Origin: Streptomyces natalensis ATCC 27448 | GTDB lineage: Bacteria; Actinomycetota; Actinomycetes; Streptomycetales; Streptomycetaceae | Assembly: GCF_000935125.1 (NCBI RefSeq) | Contig: NZ_JRKI01000062.1 | Coordinates: forward strand, 62,001-126,000 | DNA: 64,000 bases | Direction of reading: 5' to 3' | In this document: piece after piece, positions 25,231-33,272 of the stretch | How positions within the stretch are numbered: the stretch's first letter is position 1 | How the letters are laid out: every line of letters begins with the position of its first letter | The notes under the pieces: generated by a model | What the model was told of the DNA's origin: nothing | What the model saw: the letters and a program-made list of their open reading frames with translations, nothing else | Database searches by the model: none | Made by a program: the position numbers and the translations under genes

Positions 25231-26145
25231 TCAGCTATGACCCAGTTCCTCGGCCGGGGCCGTCTCGGAGACGGAGCCCCCCTCCTCCGGCCGCAAAGAC
25301 AGCGGCTCGACGACCGTCTCGTCGACCACCGGCGGCGCCGGCCGCGGAGGCGCCGGCATGACGGCGGCCTCGGAGTGGGCCCCGCAGCCGTAGGCGAGGG
25401 AGACGACCCGGCCGTCCGCCGGGGAGAACTCGTTGGCGCACACGCCGAAGGCCTGCCGCAGGGAGCCCGTGAGCGGGGACAGGAAGCCGCAGGTCATGCA
25501 GGTGGCGGGGGCCGCCTGAGCCATGGGGGTCTTGGCGCCGTACGCCTCCTCCCAGCGGTCGGCCGCGGCGTGCAGGCCGTAGCGGGACAGGACACGGGCG
25601 CGGCGCATGCCGAGTTCCTCGGCGATGTCGGCGATGCCGCCCCGGGCGGGGACCGGCTGGGCGGCGGGCGAGCCGGGGACGACGTCCGCCTCCTCGGAGT
25701 CGGCGACGTCGGCGGCCATGCCCTCGGCGACCACGGAGTTGGGCGGCGGGGCCTCCTCGCCGGAGTAGCCCGGTTCGAGGCGGAGGTCCTCGGCCTCGGT
25801 GGGCAGCAGATCGCCGGGGCCCATGTCGCCGGGGCGCAGCCGCTCGCTCCAGGGCACCCACTCGGGCGCGAGCAGGGCGTCGGGGCCGGGCAGCAGGACG
25901 GATTCGTCGAGGGTGACGACCTTGGCGCGGGAGGCGCGGGCGACGGTCACGGCCCAGCGCCAGCCCCGGTAGCCGGGTTCCTTGCAGGCGAAGAGGTGGG
26001 TGACGACCCGGTCCGCGTCGGCGACCGCTCCGATGTGCTCGCCGACCGTGCCGGGGAGCGCGGTCTCCTCCGCCGCCGCCCGCGCAAGGTCGACCGCCTC
26101 GGCGCACAGGCGGTCAGGGGTACGGCTTCGCATCGCAGCACTCAC
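25231..26145 (-). CDS. DUF3027 domain-containing protein
   Basis: A 304-residue protein with the N-terminal DUF3027 signature: SRTPDRLCAEAVDLARAAAE, CKEPGYRGWRWAVTVARASR and VTLDESVLLPGPDALLAPEW. The middle is acidic and low-complexity. The C-terminal part has a possible metal site (CMTCGFL, then CANEFSPAD and GCGAHSEA). Function is unknown. I chose the GTG at 26145 (MSAAMRSRTPDRL), whose N-terminus matches the family. Downstream, the stop codon abuts the structured repeat copy B. Confidence 0.85.
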   Translation of the reverse strand: MSAAMRSRTPDRLCAEAVDLARAAAEETALPGTVGEHIGAVADADRVVTHLFACKEPGYRGWRWAVTVARASRAKVVTLDESVLLPGPDALLAPEWVPWSERLRPGDMGPGDLLPTEAEDLRLEPGYSGEEAPPPNSVVAEGMAADVADSEEADVVPGSPAAQPVPARGGIADIAEELGMRRARVLSRYGLHAAADRWEEAYGAKTPMAQAAPATCMTCGFLSPLTGSLRQAFGVCANEFSPADGRVVSLAYGCGAHSEAAVMPAPPRPAPPVVDETVVEPLSLRPEEGGSVSETAPAEELGHS

Positions 26146-26499
26146 AAGAATCGATTCTCTCTTCCACGCCGTCTCACGAGTGCGCCAGCCAAGGCTGTCC
26201 TGTCTGTCCGGACGACCGGCGGGGCCGGGGCGGGCGGAGCGGACCTGAGGACCGCGTCGACGTCCGCGCCCGATCGGTTTCGGTCGAGCGCACCTCTTAC
26301 GTCCCATTCTGCGGGATAACGACGAGGCACGCGGCCAAAAACGACCGCCGGTGGCGCGCTACACACGCTACCCCTTCAACGGTGTACGACCCCTCGCGGG
26401 AGCGGCAAATGTGAGCGGCGGCCCGACAGGCCCGGTGCGCCTCGCGCGCCAGGCCCGAGAAAGCGCAATCTACCGGGCGAGTTGGGGCAATATGGCCAG
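26146..26499. other. divergent intergenic region
   Basis: About 350 bases between the DUF3027 and MFS starts. It is GC-rich with no convincing gene; it must contain both promoters, but no clear -35/-10 pairs were recognised. Confidence 0.4.
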
Positions 26500-27876
26500 G
26501 TGGCTGCCGCACGGTACGAAGGTGACCGGGCCCGCCGGGCGGGCCGGGTGGCCGGGCGTGCACTGCGGGTGCCGTTCACCGCGGCGGGCCGGGGCCTGCA
26601 CCGGGTGACGCATGCGCACGGCGCGGGCGAGTCGGGGCTGAGCAAGCTGATCGAACTGCACGCGGTGAACTCCGCGGGCGACATGATGATCACGATCGCG
26701 CTGGCCTCGACGGTGTTCTTCTCGGTGCCGACGGACCAGGCACGGGGCCGGGTGGCGCTGTATCTGGCGGTGACCATGGCGCCGTTCGCGCTGCTGGCGC
26801 CGGTGGTCGGGCCGCTGCTGGACCGGGTGCCGCACGGGCGGCGGGCGGCGATGGCGGGCGCGATGCTGGCACGGGCGCTGCTGGCACTGACGATGGCGGA
26901 CGCGGTGGCGACCGGGGGGCTCCAGCTGTATCCGGTGGCGCTGGGGGTGCTGGTGGCTTCCAAGGCGTACGGGGTGGTGCGCAGCGCAGTGGTGCCGCGG
27001 CTGCTGCCCCCGCAGATCTCGCTGGTCAAGGCCAATTCCCGGGTGACGCTTGCGGGGCTGCTGGCGACCGGCGTGGCGGCGCCGGCCGGCGGCGGGCTGC
27101 ATCTGATCGGGCCGAGCTGGCCGCTGTACGGGGCGTTCGTGGTGTTCGCGACGGGGACGTTCCTGTCGTTCTCGTTGCCGCACAAGGTGGATTCCGCCAA
27201 GGGCGAGGGGCGGGCGCGGCTGGCGGCGCGGGAGGCGGCGGCGGTCTCGGGCGGCACACCGCCCAAGCCGGGGCTGCGTACGGTCGGCCCGTCGGTGCTG
27301 CACGGGCTCCAGGCCAATGCCGCGCTACGGGCGCTGTCCGGCTTTCTGACGTTCTTCCTGGCGTTCCTGCTGCGGGAGCATCCGCTGGGCGGTCTGGGCC
27401 CGGCGGCCTCGCTGGGGCTGGTGGCGGTGGCGGCCGGTACGGGCAATGCGCTGGGTACGGCGGTGGGGGCCTGGCTCAAGGCCCGCGACCCGGAGGCGAT
27501 CATCGCCGGGGTGCTGGGGCTGGCGCTGTCGGTGATGGTGCTCGCGGCGGTCTTCTACGAGGTGATGGCGCCCGTCGTGGTGACGGCGGCGGCCGCCTGT
27601 GCCGGGCTGTGCCAGGCGCTGGCGAAACTGTCGCTGGACGCGACGATCCAGCGCGATGTGCCCGAGGCCGTACGGACCTCGGCGTTCGCCCGGTCGGAGA
27701 CGGCGTTGCAGCTGTCGTGGGTGGTCGGCGGCGCCCTGGGCATCTCGCTGCCGCTGATCGGCGTGGTGGGCATGGCGGTGGCGTCGGGGCTGGTGGCGCT
27801 GGGTGCGGCGCTGGCTGTACGGGGGCTGCTGCACTCCGCCCGGCACGTCGGCGGCCCGCGCGCCCGGGTGGCCTGA
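26500..27876 (+). CDS. MFS transporter
   Basis: A 458-residue permease. After a basic, probably cytoplasmic leader of ~40 residues comes LIELHAVNSAGDMMITIALA, the first helix, then MAPFALLAPVVGPLLDRVPHGRR, the conserved loop 2-3, and 12 predicted helices overall. No close drug-resistance signature was recognised, so the substrate is unknown. The start is uncertain: GTG at 26500 gives MAAARYEGDRARR, which matches what I recall of Streptomyces homologues; TTG at 26482 is an alternative. The downstream DUF2771 gene begins 125 bases later on the same strand. Confidence 0.85.
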   Translation: MAAARYEGDRARRAGRVAGRALRVPFTAAGRGLHRVTHAHGAGESGLSKLIELHAVNSAGDMMITIALASTVFFSVPTDQARGRVALYLAVTMAPFALLAPVVGPLLDRVPHGRRAAMAGAMLARALLALTMADAVATGGLQLYPVALGVLVASKAYGVVRSAVVPRLLPPQISLVKANSRVTLAGLLATGVAAPAGGGLHLIGPSWPLYGAFVVFATGTFLSFSLPHKVDSAKGEGRARLAAREAAAVSGGTPPKPGLRTVGPSVLHGLQANAALRALSGFLTFFLAFLLREHPLGGLGPAASLGLVAVAAGTGNALGTAVGAWLKARDPEAIIAGVLGLALSVMVLAAVFYEVMAPVVVTAAAACAGLCQALAKLSLDATIQRDVPEAVRTSAFARSETALQLSWVVGGALGISLPLIGVVGMAVASGLVALGAALAVRGLLHSARHVGGPRARVA

Positions 27877-28001
27877 CCTGGGGCCGCCGGTGGCCGGGCG
27901 CGGACGCCGGGTGGCCCGACCGGCGGCCCCCGGTGGCCCGTCCGGGGCGGCGCGCCGTACCCGCGCGTGGCGTGGGCGCAGGCGCCCGATAGCCTGCCCG
28001 T

Positions 28002-28511
28002 ATGACCGCTGCGTTGATCTCCCGGGCGAAGGGCCGCCGCGCCGCTGCCGCCATCGGTGCCGTGTCCTTGGGCCTGCTCACCCTCTCCGCCTGTGAGAAG
28101 CCGACCGAACTCACGACCGTGACGGTCGGCTCGACGACGCTGACGTCGGAGGCCATTCCCGGCTGCGACGGCGACGGCAAGGCGCTGTCCGAGAAGCAGA
28201 TCGCGAGCTGTGTGTCGCAGAACGGCGGCAAGAGCGTCGAGGTGCACGCCGGCGAGAAGGTCCGCATCGGCGTCGACCCGGCCATCGCCAAGGCCGGCTG
28301 GTACGTCGTCGCCGGCGACCCGGTCCTGCGGGCGCCCAGCAACGACACCTACCGCACCTTCGACGGAGACAAGCTCTTCCAGCGGACGAACCCGCAGACC
28401 GGCCAGGTCTCCTACCTCAAGGAGGTCACGCTGCTGATCGGCAAGCTCGCCAAGGGGCAGGGCCAGGGCACGGAGACCATGTGGCACTTCCAGCTCAAGG
28501 CGAAGGACTGA
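28002..28511 (+). CDS. DUF2771 family lipoprotein
   Basis: A 169-residue protein with a type II signal peptide: basic n-region, hydrophobic AAAIGAVSLGLLTLSAC, and lipobox LSAC with the acylated cysteine at about residue 31. The mature domain has ELTTVTVGSTTLTSEA, GCDGDGKALSEKQIASCVS and a C-terminal MWHFQLKAKD. It matches DUF2771, actinobacterial lipoproteins of unknown function often found next to the menaquinone genes. The mqnB start lies inside its 3' end, a 31-base overlap, suggesting coupled translation. Confidence 0.88.
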   Translation: MTAALISRAKGRRAAAAIGAVSLGLLTLSACEKPTELTTVTVGSTTLTSEAIPGCDGDGKALSEKQIASCVSQNGGKSVEVHAGEKVRIGVDPAIAKAGWYVVAGDPVLRAPSNDTYRTFDGDKLFQRTNPQTGQVSYLKEVTLLIGKLAKGQGQGTETMWHFQLKAKD

Positions 28512-29281
28512 CCGCACGGCCGCCGGCCGCCGACGGGCCCGCGCGGGTCCTCGTCGTCACGGCGGTGGGCGCCGAGCGGGATGCGGTCTGTGCCGCGGCG
28601 GGACCGTACGAGGTCCGGGCGCTGCCCGGCGGCCAGGTGCTGCACCGCACCGGCGCCTTCGATGTGCTCGCCGCCGGTGTCGGCCCGGCCGCGGCGGCTG
28701 CCGGTGCGGCCACCGCGCTGACCGCCGCCGCGCTCGCGGACGCGCCGTACGGCCTGGTGGTCTCCGCGGGGATCGGCGGCGGCTTCGCCCCCGGTCCCGG
28801 CTCCGCCCGACCGGGGGGAACCCCCGCGCACGCGCCCCTGGGATCGGTGGTGGTCGCGGACGCGATCGTCGCGGCCGACCTGGGCGCCGAGACCCCCGAC
28901 GGGTTCCTGCCGGTCACCGACCTCGGCTTCGGAACCGTCGCCCACCGCCCCGATCCGGCGCTGGTGCACGCCGTCACCGAGGCGACCGGCGGTGCGTCCG
29001 GCACCATCGTGACCGTCTCCACCGTCACCGGCAGCGCCGCCCGCGCCGCCGCGCTGGCGGACCGTCACCCGGGCGTGCTGGCCGAGGCCATGGAGGGCTT
29101 CGGCGTCGCCGAGGCGGCCGCCGCGCACGGAGTGCCGGTGCTCGAAATCCGTACGGTCTCCAACGCCGTCGGCCCCCGTGACCGCGCCGCCTGGCGGATC
29201 GGCGAGGCGCTGGCGGCGCTGACCGACGCCTTCCGCGCGCTGCCCGCAGCGCTCCCGCCCGCCTTGAGGAGGACCCCGTGA
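28481..29281 (+). CDS. mqnB: futalosine hydrolase
   Basis: A 266-residue nucleoside phosphorylase-fold enzyme that releases hypoxanthine from futalosine to give dehypoxanthine futalosine, in the futalosine route to menaquinone. Family features are RVLVVTAVGAERDAV, VLAAGVGPAAAAAG, VVSAGIGGGF and the C-terminal AEAMEGFGVAEAAAAHGVPV with the catalytic glutamate and aspartate region. The GTG at 28481 overlaps the DUF2771 gene by 31 bases; no better start lies between it and the conserved core. It overlaps mqnD by 4 bases (GTGA), so the genes form an operon. Confidence 0.92.
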   Translation: MALPAQGEGLTARPPAADGPARVLVVTAVGAERDAVCAAAGPYEVRALPGGQVLHRTGAFDVLAAGVGPAAAAAGAATALTAAALADAPYGLVVSAGIGGGFAPGPGSARPGGTPAHAPLGSVVVADAIVAADLGAETPDGFLPVTDLGFGTVAHRPDPALVHAVTEATGGASGTIVTVSTVTGSAARAAALADRHPGVLAEAMEGFGVAEAAAAHGVPVLEIRTVSNAVGPRDRAAWRIGEALAALTDAFRALPAALPPALRRTP

Positions 29282-30138
29282 CCACGACCCGGCCCCTGGA
29301 CATCGCGTACTCGCCGTGCCCGAACGACACCTTCGTCTTCGACGCCCTGGCGCACGGCCGGGTCCCAAACGCGCCGGAGCTGGCGGTCACCTACGCCGAT
29401 ATCGACGTGACCAACGGTATGGCCGAGCGCGGCGAGTTCGATGTGCTGAAGGTGTCGTACGCGGTGCTGCCGTGGATCCTCGACGACTATGCGCTGCTGC
29501 CCTGCGGCGGGGCGCTGGGGCGCGGCTGCGGCCCGCTGGTGCTGACCCGGGAGCAGGCGACGGCCGCGGACCTCAAGGGCCGGACGGTCGCGGTGCCCAG
29601 CGAGCGCTCCACCGCCTATCTGCTGTTCCGGCTGTGGGCGGCCGCCGAAGTGCCGGGCGGCGTCGGCGAGATCGTGGTGCTGCCGTTCCACGAGATCATG
29701 CCGGCGGTGCGCAACGGCACGGTGGACGCGGGCCTGGTCATCCACGAGGCGCGGTTCACCTACCAGGACCACGGGCTGACCTGTCTGGCCGACATGGGCG
29801 AGCACTGGGAGACCACCACCGGTCTGCCGATCCCGCTCGGCGCGATCGTCGCCAAGCGGTCGCTGGGCGCCCCGGCACTGCGCAAGCTGGCGGACGCCGT
29901 CCGAACGTCCGTCCGGATGGCCTGGGACGACCCGCAAGCCTCGCGCCCCTACGTCCTGGAGCACGCCCAGGAGATGGATCCGGCCGTCGCCGACCGGCAT
30001 ATCGCCCTGTACGTCAATGAATTCACCGCCGACCTGGGCGCGGACGGCCTGGCCGCGGTGCGCGGACTGCTCGATCGCGCCGCGGCCGAGGGGCTCGTAC
30101 CGCCCCTCGGCCGCGATGCGCTGCGTTTCGTGGACTGA
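29278..30138 (+). CDS. mqnD: 1,4-dihydroxy-6-naphthoate synthase
   Basis: A 286-residue protein that converts cyclic dehypoxanthine futalosine to 1,4-dihydroxy-6-naphthoate in menaquinone biosynthesis. It has a periplasmic-binding-protein-like fold. Signature segments: DIAYSPCPNDTFVFDALAHG at the N-terminus, ERGEFDVLKVSYAVLPWIL, the catalytic-histidine region VDAGLVIHEARFTY, and GLPIPLGAIVAKRSLG. The GTG start overlaps the mqnB stop. It converges on the cold-shock gene with only 4 bases between the stops, too little room for a terminator. Confidence 0.95.
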   Translation: MTTTRPLDIAYSPCPNDTFVFDALAHGRVPNAPELAVTYADIDVTNGMAERGEFDVLKVSYAVLPWILDDYALLPCGGALGRGCGPLVLTREQATAADLKGRTVAVPSERSTAYLLFRLWAAAEVPGGVGEIVVLPFHEIMPAVRNGTVDAGLVIHEARFTYQDHGLTCLADMGEHWETTTGLPIPLGAIVAKRSLGAPALRKLADAVRTSVRMAWDDPQASRPYVLEHAQEMDPAVADRHIALYVNEFTADLGADGLAAVRGLLDRAAAEGLVPPLGRDALRFVD

Positions 30139-30142
30139 CCCG

Positions 30143-30526
30143 TCAGACGTCCAGCTGGTCGGCGACCGCCCGCAGCATGCCGGCGATCTTGGCGCCATGG
30201 GCCTTGTCGGGGTAGCGGCCGCGCTCCAGCTGCTGGGTGACGTTCTCCAGCAGGGTGGTGAGGTCCTGCACGATCGAGGCGAGTTCATCCGGCTTACGGC
30301 GCTGAGCGGCCGCCACGGAAGGCGCGGGGTCGAGGAGCGTCACGGACAGCGCCTGGTCGCCGCGCTGGCCGGCGACCACGCCGAACTCGACGCGCTGGCC
30401 GGGCTTGAGTGCGTCCACCCCGTCGGGAAGCACCGACGAGTGCACAAAGACGTCACCGCCGTCGTCGCGGGAGAGAAAGCCGAAGCCCTTCTCACTGTTG
30501 AACCACTTGACCTTGCCGGTAGGCAC
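30143..30526 (-). CDS. cold-shock domain protein with C-terminal extension
   Basis: A 127-residue protein. Residues 1-65 are a cold-shock domain with both RNA-binding motifs (RNP1 KGFGFLSR, RNP2 DVFVHSSVL) after TGKVKWFNSE. Unlike the short CspA type, it continues for about 60 residues into a helical domain (KPDELASIVQDLTTLLENVTQ) of a type seen in longer Streptomyces cold-shock proteins. The GTG start has GAGGA about 9 bases upstream. It presumably binds single-stranded RNA. It converges with mqnD. Confidence 0.9.
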   Translation of the reverse strand: MPTGKVKWFNSEKGFGFLSRDDGGDVFVHSSVLPDGVDALKPGQRVEFGVVAGQRGDQALSVTLLDPAPSVAAAQRRKPDELASIVQDLTTLLENVTQQLERGRYPDKAHGAKIAGMLRAVADQLDV

Positions 30527-30747
30527 GTCTGTCCTCGTCCTCGTACTCGTCGGGAAGTGCTGGGAAAAAATACTGGGCGTCCGCTGCGCATCCGCAGCAG
30601 ACGCGGTCTGGATGGATAAACGGCTCTGGATAGCAGTGCAGCGGGTCACCTGACCCGCCACCACCAAGGCTAATGGTCCGGTGCCTGGTGACAAGACGTC
30701 CCAGGGGGGATCCTCGGAACTTCTGGCCCGGCACTTACCCTGGTCAG

Positions 30748-31014
30748 GTGTCTGATGAAACGCCCCAGGCCGGGGATCTGCTGGTCCGAATCGGCGCGAT
30801 CATGTTCCTAGTTGGCGCAGTGGCCACTCTCGCCACGGTGGCGCCGCTGTTCCTGGGGACCGAGCCGCTGCCGTCCGTCTTCTACTGGGTCTGCATGCTG
30901 ATGGGCGCCGGTTTCGCGGTGGCCGCGGCGGGCGTGATCCGGACCGCCAGGGCCCAGCGGCGTCATACGGAAGCCGACGCCGCGCCCTCCCCGTCCGCCC
31001 CTTCGGCGACGTAG
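30748..31014 (+). CDS. small two-helix membrane protein
   Basis: An 88-residue protein with two clear membrane helices (IGAIMFLVGAVATLATVAPL and VFYWVCMLMGAGFAVAAAGV) and a hydrophilic Ser/Pro/Ala-rich tail. I chose the GTG at 30748 (MSDETPQAGDLLVRIG), since upstream codons are not coding-like. The function is unknown; similar short proteins are common in Streptomyces. Its 3' end overlaps the HAD hydrolase gene on the other strand by 52 bases. Confidence 0.72.
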   Translation: MSDETPQAGDLLVRIGAIMFLVGAVATLATVAPLFLGTEPLPSVFYWVCMLMGAGFAVAAAGVIRTARAQRRHTEADAAPSPSAPSAT

Positions 31015-31604
31015 CGATCCAGCCACCCGGCGAACTCCGTCAGATCGCCCAGCACCACATCGGCTCCGGCCGCGCGCAGCTCCTCGGCCGTGCACGGCCC
31101 GGTCGCGACGGCCACCGACAGCGCCTGTGCGGTGCGCGCGCCCCGTACGTCGCCGGTGTGGTCGCCGACGTAGACCGCCGCGCCGTGCTCGCGCAGCGCC
31201 TCGGCCTTGGCCTCCGCCCACAGCGAGCCGATGACCGCGTCCGCGTCGATGCCCAGATGGGCCAGATGCAGCTTGGCGCTGGGCTCGTACTTGGCGGTGA
31301 CGACTATCGCGCGCCCGCCCGCCGCGCGCACCGCGGCCAGTGCCTCCCGGGCACCGGGCATGGCCCGCGTCGGCGCGATCGCGTGATCCGGATACAGCCC
31401 GCGGTAGACCGCACACATCTCCACCACCCGCTCCGCCGGGAACCACCGCCGGATCTCCTCCTCCAACGGCGGCCCCAGCCGACCGATCGCCGCCTCGGCA
31501 TCCACATAGGTGCCGGTCCTGGCCGACAGCTCCTCGTAGGTGGCCTTGATACCGGCCCGGGAGTCGATCAGCGTCATATCAAGATCGAAGCCGAAGGTGC
31601 GCAT
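30963..31604 (-). CDS. HAD family hydrolase, phosphoglycolate-phosphatase-like
   Basis: A 213-residue haloacid-dehalogenase-fold phosphatase. Motif I is DLDMTLIDS (nucleophile D7, acid D9), motif II lies in AIVVTAKYEPSAK, motif III has the lysine region WAEAKAEALREHG, and motif IV is VYVGDHTGDVRGAR. The helical cap lies between motifs I and II. The substrate, probably a small phosphomonoester, is unknown. The ATG start opens directly into motif I. Downstream it overlaps the convergent membrane-protein gene by 52 bases; upstream lies repeat copy C. Confidence 0.9.
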   Translation of the reverse strand: MRTFGFDLDMTLIDSRAGIKATYEELSARTGTYVDAEAAIGRLGPPLEEEIRRWFPAERVVEMCAVYRGLYPDHAIAPTRAMPGAREALAAVRAAGGRAIVVTAKYEPSAKLHLAHLGIDADAVIGSLWAEAKAEALREHGAAVYVGDHTGDVRGARTAQALSVAVATGPCTAEELRAAGADVVLGDLTEFAGWLDRYVAEGADGEGAASASV

Positions 31605-31615
31605 GGGGCTATTCT

Positions 31616-32028
31616 CCCCACGTTGTTTTCTGCGGCGTCGTAGGGGTTGCGGTGCCCGCCTTCGGCGGGCGGGGGTTGGGTCGGCCGCCGCGGTCGACCA
31701 TCCGTTGCCATGGGTGCGGCGTCAGGCTTCCAGGACTTCGTCCCTACAGCCTGCCGCCTCCCCACCGTCGTCGACCTCCGGCCAGGGGAGGAAGGTACGG
31801 ACGACGGCCGCCGGGTCAGCGTCCACCGCAACCCGCCAGGTACCCCCACCCCGGGGTGGCCGCCGAACCGGGCGGGAGGGGCCGGGCTGGAGCGACGAAG
31901 TCGTGGAAGACCGGCCCCGCACCCACACCACACACCCGGCGACCAACCCCGAAACCCACCCCGATCCCGCCGCCAGGCGGGCACAAAACCACAGAACCAA
32001 AAACGGCGCCGCACCCGGCAACGTGGGG
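31616..32028. repeat. intergenic structured repeat, copy C (two units head to head)
   Basis: About 413 bp, the same composite as copy B but inverted: the left half begins CCCCACGTTGTTTTCTGCGG and contains CCCGCCTTCGGCGGGCGG and CAGGACTTCGTCCCTACA; the right half repeats copy A nearly base for base through GGAGCGACGAAGTCGTGGAA and ends GGCAACGTGGGG. The right unit starts directly after the stop codon of the gene at 32030. Confidence 0.88.
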
Positions 32029-32029
32029 C

Positions 32030-33097
32030 CTAAGCCGACCGGCGCAGGCGCAGGCGCCACAGCACGTACCCCGACGACAAGACGGCCGCGACCCGAGCCA
32101 CCCCGGGCAGGCCGTCCAAAAGGGCCTGCCCGACCGCACCGGGGGCAACCCGGTCGCCCCAGCGACCACCCGCACGCCCCCAGAGCCACACCAGCAGGCC
32201 GCACAGGGCGACCCCCGGCACGCCCAGGACCGCGAACTTGACCTCGGCGCGGGTCAGCCGCCGCGACACGTACAGCAGCCCCCAGCCGCCCGCCAGCGCG
32301 AGCCAGGAGCCGACCACGGCGCCGGCGAGCAGCAGCACCACGGCCAGCGCGGGGACGGGGCTGAGCCACGCCCAGGGGGACGCCGGGGGCTCCTCGGGGG
32401 CGTCCTCCGGGTCATCGGTCGCCTCGGCGGCCGGGGTATCGGGATCGGGCGCGCCACCACGGCGCGCGAGTGCACGCCGCAGGAGTCGCGGGAGGCGCCG
32501 CCTGCCGTCCTCCGGGTCGGCATCGTCGGCGCCCTCCGGCTCATCGGCTGAACCGGCCGCCTCGGCGGCCTCCGCGGCCTTGGGCCGCTCCCAGACCTCC
32601 GGGAGCTCGATGCCGCCGATGAACCCGGGCACGCTCTCCTGCGCCGCGTACGGCGACGCCTCCACCCGCCACCAGTCCGGCGGATCGTCCGCCTCGCCCA
32701 GCTCGTCGGCGCCCGCCAGATGCGGCGGCGCGCCGCCCGGATCCGGCTCCGGTGCGGGCCGGGCGGGCTTGCGCAGAAAGCCGGGGCGCGGCGCGCCGTC
32801 CCGTGGCCCGGGGATCTTGCCGAGGAGACCGGTGCGCCAACCTGGGCGGCTGCCGGCGGCCTCCGCCTCCGGGGGCGCGTCCCCGGTGCGCGCGGCCGTC
32901 ACCACCGCCTCCGGCGTGCCCAGCCGCGCCAGCATCCGCTTCACTCCGGGGACGGTGTCGGGTTTCTGGGCGTCGATCCGGGCCCGCAGCCCGGCCACCA
33001 GCTGCATCCGTGCGGCGGCCGGCAGTCCGCGCTGCTGTGCCAGGTCGCCGACCCGGCTCAGATAGTCGAAGACCAGCTGATCGCTTTCGATCCCCAC
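32030..33097 (-). CDS. hypothetical membrane protein
   Basis: A 355-residue protein. The N-terminal ~75 residues form a helical domain (GIESDQLVFDYLSRVGDLAQ and RMLARLGTPEAVVTAART) seen in Streptomyces proteins with an N-terminal DUF1700-like helical bundle. A Pro/Ala/Glu-rich acidic linker of ~150 residues follows, then about four membrane helices (ALAVVLLLAGAVVGSWLALA, WGLLYVSRRL and FAVLGVPGVALCGLLVWLWG). I chose the GTG at 33097. Function is unknown; a regulator of membrane-associated signalling is only a guess. Confidence 0.75.
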   Translation of the reverse strand: MGIESDQLVFDYLSRVGDLAQQRGLPAAARMQLVAGLRARIDAQKPDTVPGVKRMLARLGTPEAVVTAARTGDAPPEAEAAGSRPGWRTGLLGKIPGPRDGAPRPGFLRKPARPAPEPDPGGAPPHLAGADELGEADDPPDWWRVEASPYAAQESVPGFIGGIELPEVWERPKAAEAAEAAGSADEPEGADDADPEDGRRRLPRLLRRALARRGGAPDPDTPAAEATDDPEDAPEEPPASPWAWLSPVPALAVVLLLAGAVVGSWLALAGGWGLLYVSRRLTRAEVKFAVLGVPGVALCGLLVWLWGRAGGRWGDRVAPGAVGQALLDGLPGVARVAAVLSSGYVLWRLRLRRSA

Positions 33098-33272
33098 GGC
33101 ATAACCCCAATAACCCCACGAAGTCCCCTGCGGCGCCCGCCGGTTGCGCCTCCGACCGTACCGCCGCCCGGCCCGGCCCGCCGCCCCCGACGGGCGCGCC
33201 GGGCGTGCGCCCCTCGGCGTCGTGGCCGCCGGACGGTGCCCTGGGATCCATGGCCCGGCTAACGTAAGACGA

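Noticed and set aside
31540..32551. Open frames spanning repeat copy C
   Set aside because: Frames read through the repeat without conserved protein sequence, and the same DNA in copies A and B is read in other frames; length reflects the lack of stops in GC-rich DNA.
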